From JAHEZL01 sp049430665 (GTDB lineage: Bacteria > Bacteroidota > Bacteroidia > Flavobacteriales_C > GCA-002722245), in assembly GCA_049430665.1 (NCBI GenBank), contig JBMTCG010000001.1:1-64000 (forward strand): a DNA stretch of 64,000 nucleotides, written 5' to 3'. Below are positions 60,220 through 64,000 of this stretch, in pieces (positions within the stretch are counted from its first letter, which is position 1; each line of letters opens with the position of its first letter). The position numbers were made by a program, and so were the translations under genes. The notes under the pieces are model-generated. The model was not told the origin of the DNA, did no database searches, and worked only from the letters and a program-made list of their open reading frames with translations.

Positions 60220-63024
60220 CTAAAGTTTCGAAATAAAATCGGTAATTGAGCCCTCTTCTTTAATACCTAATTTCTCTTTCAATCTGTATTTTCTTTTCTC
60301 CACTCCACTTATAGATATGCTTAATAAATCAGCTATTTCCTTATTCGATTTATTCATGCGTATGTAAGAGCACATCAACAAAGTAGATTCGTTCATTTTA
60401 GGGTCGAGTTGCTTTAATTTTTGAAAGAAATTATCGTTCGTTTTATCGAAATGCATTTGAAATTTCTCCCAGTTTTCAGCTTCTTTATCTTCCACACCAA
60501 TAGAGCGAATTAAACTTTTTAGTTCACTGTTACTGGCCTCATCTTTCATGTTTTTAGATATGTTGGTGAGCTGTGTTTTCAAAAAAGACAAAAACTGCTT
60601 TTTCTGCGTAAAAGTTAGAGCCAAAAAGGCCATCTCATCATTCTTACGCTGCAATTCCACTTCTAAAATTTCTGTCTTATGCATTGCTTCTTGATTCTGA
60701 ATTTCCTTTATTTTCTCTAACTCCATTTTTTCTCTTTGAACTTTAAAGCGTTGCTGTACTTTCCTTCTAATGAGCACCACCACCAAAACAGTAAATAAAA
60801 TGTAAAACAAATAGGCCCAAATGGTGCGGTACCAAGGAGGTAGAATAGTAAATGCCAACACTCCGGCATCAAACATTTTTCCATTCAACTCGGCTTGAAC
60901 TTTAAAAGTGTACTCTCCTTCGGGAAGATTGGTGTATTCTTTAAAAGAATTGGTTGATTCATCTTTCCAAACAAAAGAATGGTTACTAGAGCTTAATTCG
61001 GTATGGTAAATAATTTTAGAATTTACACCATAAACAGGCAAAGCAAAACTAAAGGCCAAACTGTTTTGTTTATAGGTATAAGACAAAGTTTTATTTAAGC
61101 CCATCAACAAGGTAGAATCGTTATCAGTATTGAGTAATTTAACTTGGCGAATCAAACATTTCGGACCCTTCACCCCCGCACTTTTACTTGGATCAAAAAG
61201 TGCAAATCCCAATTGTGTAGCAATTAAATATTCACTGTTGGAGATTTTACCAACGTATTCGGCACTTCCCACCAATTTATCTTTAACATTGGCCGAAGCA
61301 ACTGCGCTTATCACATACTTTCCTTGCCTTAATTCTATAAATGCTGGACGCTCATTCAAAATAATATACAGCTCGTTTACACTTCCTTCCACCATCCGCA
61401 AACGCTTAATGGTATTAGGAAAAAAACTAAACTCTTGATCTTTCACCAACTCATCTTTTTCGTTGATAATATAAATTCCCCCATCAGAAGAAACTTTTAA
61501 CTCATGATTCACCTTTACGATATCGTTGAAATAACCAGCATAAAAATGATACTTATCAGCGTAGTTTTCCACCTTGGTGGCTTTGGTATACTCACTATTG
61601 AGTTCTATTCTGTACAATGCGGCAACACCTTGCACCAACCACAATACCCCTCTATCATCAATTTCAAACATACGACACGACTCCCCAAAACCTGCAATGG
61701 CATTTCTAAATACCCAATGTCCTTTTCTAAAAGCGTACACACTTAAATCGGCGTAAGTTCCACAAATCAATAGTGAATCTATTCCGGGTATTTTTTTGAA
61801 AGTCCAACCACCATAATACTTCGCTTTCGATATTTTCTTTGCCTTTATGCCATTCACCTCATACACATCACTTTCATCAGAACAAATGAGTTTACCATTC
61901 ATCACCTTCATATCGTTGATGATTAAACCAATACCATTCACTTTTTGAAAAACGCGATTCTTATTCTTGTTCCACCCAGCAGCATAATACATACCTTGCG
62001 ATGTACCCAAATACAAAGTATCGTTCAGTAAAACCGATGAGTAGCCCATGCCCTCCACGCCTTGAATTTCATTGATATAACTGAAAGGAGAATTCCATTT
62101 AATTAAGGCGATTCCATTGTTCAAAGAAGCCCATAAAGAGCCCTTGCTGTCTTTATAAATCTCGTTTACGAAGTTGTTTTTGAGTCCGATTTTCTTATCT
62201 AAAACCTCCAACACATTCCCTTCAAAATCGAAAATTAAAATACCATTTAATTCAGTAGAAACAGCCACCGTGTTGTTGTTTAACAATTCGGCATCTGTTG
62301 CAATCATGTTCATCTTTCTCTTCAAGAGCTGGCCATCTTCAATGGTAGAAAAACCATCTTTTTGAATGATTAAATAACTATTGTCGGACTTCTTCACCAC
62401 ACCCACCACAGCAGAAGTATCGGCCAATTGCCTTTTCATAAAAAGAGGCTGATATTTACCTTCCATGATTTTTCCCAATCCTCTGTGGTCGTTGTACACA
62501 AAAAGTTCATCATCAACCACGCCCACAAAACCAAACTCGCTTAACTCACCACGGGGTGTTTCTTCGGGCAAAATAATTTCCACTGTTTTTCCATCATAGA
62601 CATAAATACAGTTGGAAGAAGAGAAATATACCTTTTGGTGGTAATAAGCGATGTGAAAAATAATGTTGGGATGATTGTAAGGCTTAGGTGCCAAATCCTT
62701 TAAAGAAACGAAAGTGGTTTTTCCCTTAGCATCCTTGTCTAAGAAACCAAAATCTTCAAAAGCACCTAAATATATTTTTCCTTTTTCATCGCGGGTGAAA
62801 CAAGTCGGACTATGATCAAACACCGCGATAGAACGCCAGCTATTGCCATCAAATTCTAAAACCGAATAAGCATTGGCAAAATGCATCATACCCGATGTAT
62901 CTTCTATTGCGGCATAATTAATAGAGTGACCTTGGTAATCATCGGTTGTATAATGATGAATTTCGGGCAAGGTAGCTTTTACAAAAAATGGAAGCAGTAA
63001 TAAAAGCAGAGTTATTTTTTTCAT
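60220..63024 (-). CDS. Ligand-sensing propeller / triple-tyrosine / LuxR-type regulator
   Basis: 934 residues: signal peptide, a periplasmic region of two-component-regulator propeller repeats (about 25-650), a Y_Y_Y Ig-like domain (about 665-735: YTNLPEGEYTFKVQAELNG), one membrane helix (about 742-765: YLFYILFTVLVVVLIRR), a coiled coil (about 770-830), and a C-terminal LuxR-like HTH (MCSYIRMNKSNKEIADLLSI, SGVEKRKYRLKEKLGIK). It lacks a kinase and receiver, so it senses outside and binds DNA directly. Similar Bacteroidota proteins resemble SusR-like regulators; the ligand is unknown. Its end lies 2 bp from the PorP-like gene. Confidence 0.9.
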   Translation of the reverse strand: MKKITLLLLLLPFFVKATLPEIHHYTTDDYQGHSINYAAIEDTSGMMHFANAYSVLEFDGNSWRSIAVFDHSPTCFTRDEKGKIYLGAFEDFGFLDKDAKGKTTFVSLKDLAPKPYNHPNIIFHIAYYHQKVYFSSSNCIYVYDGKTVEIILPEETPRGELSEFGFVGVVDDELFVYNDHRGLGKIMEGKYQPLFMKRQLADTSAVVGVVKKSDNSYLIIQKDGFSTIEDGQLLKRKMNMIATDAELLNNNTVAVSTELNGILIFDFEGNVLEVLDKKIGLKNNFVNEIYKDSKGSLWASLNNGIALIKWNSPFSYINEIQGVEGMGYSSVLLNDTLYLGTSQGMYYAAGWNKNKNRVFQKVNGIGLIINDMKVMNGKLICSDESDVYEVNGIKAKKISKAKYYGGWTFKKIPGIDSLLICGTYADLSVYAFRKGHWVFRNAIAGFGESCRMFEIDDRGVLWLVQGVAALYRIELNSEYTKATKVENYADKYHFYAGYFNDIVKVNHELKVSSDGGIYIINEKDELVKDQEFSFFPNTIKRLRMVEGSVNELYIILNERPAFIELRQGKYVISAVASANVKDKLVGSAEYVGKISNSEYLIATQLGFALFDPSKSAGVKGPKCLIRQVKLLNTDNDSTLLMGLNKTLSYTYKQNSLAFSFALPVYGVNSKIIYHTELSSSNHSFVWKDESTNSFKEYTNLPEGEYTFKVQAELNGKMFDAGVLAFTILPPWYRTIWAYLFYILFTVLVVVLIRRKVQQRFKVQREKMELEKIKEIQNQEAMHKTEILEVELQRKNDEMAFLALTFTQKKQFLSFLKTQLTNISKNMKDEASNSELKSLIRSIGVEDKEAENWEKFQMHFDKTNDNFFQKLKQLDPKMNESTLLMCSYIRMNKSNKEIADLLSISISGVEKRKYRLKEKLGIKEEGSITDFISKL

Positions 63025-63418
63025 AGCGAAAGCTTATAGCCCTAAAGTAGCAAGTAAATTTAATGAAGTCAAATTGTGTCCAATATTTAGTTAATTGATT
63101 TTCAATTATTTAAACAATACTGTCCCGTATTTGTCCGGCTACAAAATAAAATCCGTCCAGCGCTTGTCACCCCTATTTACTACCCTACAGTTAACTATAT
63201 ACTTAAATTTGTTACAAGAAAAGTAGATTGAATCCCCCAATGAGCGGACGGTCTCTTCCCAAGAGCCGTCCGTTTTTTTAAATTCAATTTCAAACAATGT
63301 GTTTTCTCGATTGGTTTCAATATAATAGGTTAAAAGAGGCCGATGCTCATCGGCCTCTTTTTTTTAAATTATATCTATAGAAAATTATATCTTTACTTCT
63401 ATTGCTCCCCACTTATCA
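63025..63418. other. Non-coding stretch with two stacked terminators
   Basis: 394 bp without a credible CDS. Hairpin 1 (63245-63279) has a 12-bp stem with a one-base bulge (CGGACGG-T-CTCTT / AAGAGCCGTCCG) plus a T-run; hairpin 2 (63332-63370) has a 13-14-bp stem AAAGAGGCCGATG / CATCGGCCTCTTT plus a long T-run. Both would stop plus-strand transcription before 63419. A TAAATTTG (63203-63210) fits the TAnnTTTG -7 box, suggesting short plus-strand RNAs, but no -33 box is clear. Confidence 0.5.
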
Positions 63419-64000
63419 ATGGCACTGAATTACAAAAAAACTGCATTATCTATTTTCGTTGTTGGCACTTTGCTTACAACTATTGCTTTCTTTTTTAGGG
63501 AACAAAAATTAAATCTGTTTCCAAACAACTCATATTTCAAAGTAGCTTCATATACCGATAGCTCAGAAGGGGGAAATTCGATTTTAGAATTAAAAGTTGA
63601 TCCGGGAAAGTTCGCTTCAATGAATTACACTTTGGGCAACAAACTAGAATATCCTTTTTTAGGGATGTATTTTCAGAATAAAGTAGACAGCAATTACCTT
63701 GATATTAGTGCTTATGAATCGATGGTGATTAACATAAAAGCCGATAAGGCCTCTATGATTCCTATAGACATTAGTGTGTTTTGTGATGGTATTTCTCAAT
63801 ACGGAAAACCCAACTCGTATGTGAGTCATATTTACGATTTAAAAGACGAAAAAATAAATGGTGAATATCGAATTTCTCTTGATAAATTCACGGTTCCCGA
63901 ATGGTGGTATACCGAAAATGCCATAGAAAATAGCGGAAAATTGAAATGCAATTTCGAAAAAATGCAATCGATTAATATTGAACAAGGAGTAAATGCCAAA
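63419..64000 (+). CDS. Membrane-anchored protein with CIA30/carbohydrate-binding-like domain (5' part)
   Basis: 194 codons from ATG 63419 (MALNYKKTALSIFVVGTLLT) to the window edge without a stop. One N-terminal membrane helix (about 9-26) is followed by a beta-rich domain with SYTDSSEGGNSILELKVDPG and ISAYESMVINIKADKAS, reminiscent of CIA30 or carbohydrate-binding modules. In Bacteroidota such modules can precede a membrane helix and a DNA-binding domain (AraC/LytTR); whether that is so here lies beyond the window. Confidence 0.75.
   Translation, partial: MALNYKKTALSIFVVGTLLTTIAFFFREQKLNLFPNNSYFKVASYTDSSEGGNSILELKVDPGKFASMNYTLGNKLEYPFLGMYFQNKVDSNYLDISAYESMVINIKADKASMIPIDISVFCDGISQYGKPNSYVSHIYDLKDEKINGEYRISLDKFTVPEWWYTENAIENSGKLKCNFEKMQSINIEQGVNAK

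Overview
The window looks like chromosomal DNA from a free-living member of the Bacteroidota. It is AT-rich and densely packed. The lineage is suggested by type IX secretion (T9SS) components and cargo (a PorW/SprE-like TPR lipoprotein, a PorP/SprF-like outer-membrane protein, C-terminal sorting domains), a CzcA-TolC fusion, a sensor protein made of a propeller, a triple-tyrosine domain and a LuxR HTH, and an atp operon with an N-terminally extended subunit a. The genus cannot be read from the sequence.

Layout. 1-4.7 kb (minus): bactofilin, atpZ, a small membrane protein, then atpB, atpE, atpF, atpH and a truncated atpA. 4.8-10.7 kb: an SGNH-fold membrane protein, an antiquitin-type aldehyde dehydrogenase, two small lipoproteins, a HAD phosphatase, YebC and TatA. 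10.7-16.3 kb: a lytic transglycosylase, an SGNH protein, an SGNH-MBOAT fusion (a likely cell-envelope O-acetylation operon) and a lone receiver domain. 16.4-22.4 kb: a heavy-metal RND efflux operon. 22.5-33.2 kb: a two-module surface lipoprotein, a T9SS cargo gene with two nonsense codons, agmatine deiminase, HrpB, a second nonsense-interrupted gene, a YdeI-like protein with a CDGSH iron-sulfur motif, a Crp/Fnr regulator and a K+ channel. 33.3-35.1 kb: a sulfur pair (TauE-like exporter and persulfide dioxygenase-rhodanese). 35.3-48 kb: U32 protease, two-component system, two M20 enzymes, PorW/SprE, M23 peptidase and PBP1A. 48.2-49.7 kb: a TPR-like gene with two nonsense codons.

A 4.7 kb integrative element (49752-54488) sits in the 3' end of tRNA-Asn. 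It carries an integrase, an excisionase-like protein, an HUH-like Rep, an Xre regulator with two operator palindromes, and a secreted LamG protein with a T9SS sorting signal. It is bounded by 22-bp direct repeats. It appears to have brought its own tRNA terminator, leaving the original one at the far end.

54.6-64 kb: PfkB kinase, dipeptide epimerase, two small outer-membrane proteins, an ECF sigma/anti-sigma/PorP-like operon, a large propeller-LuxR sensor, a non-coding stretch with two stacked terminators, and the start of one more gene.

The items most worth a second look are the tRNA-Asn element and its T9SS cargo, the SGNH/MBOAT operon, three genes broken only by TAA/TAG codons, several intergenic palindromes, and a strong hairpin directly after atpE. 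All family assignments come from reading motifs. No database search was possible.
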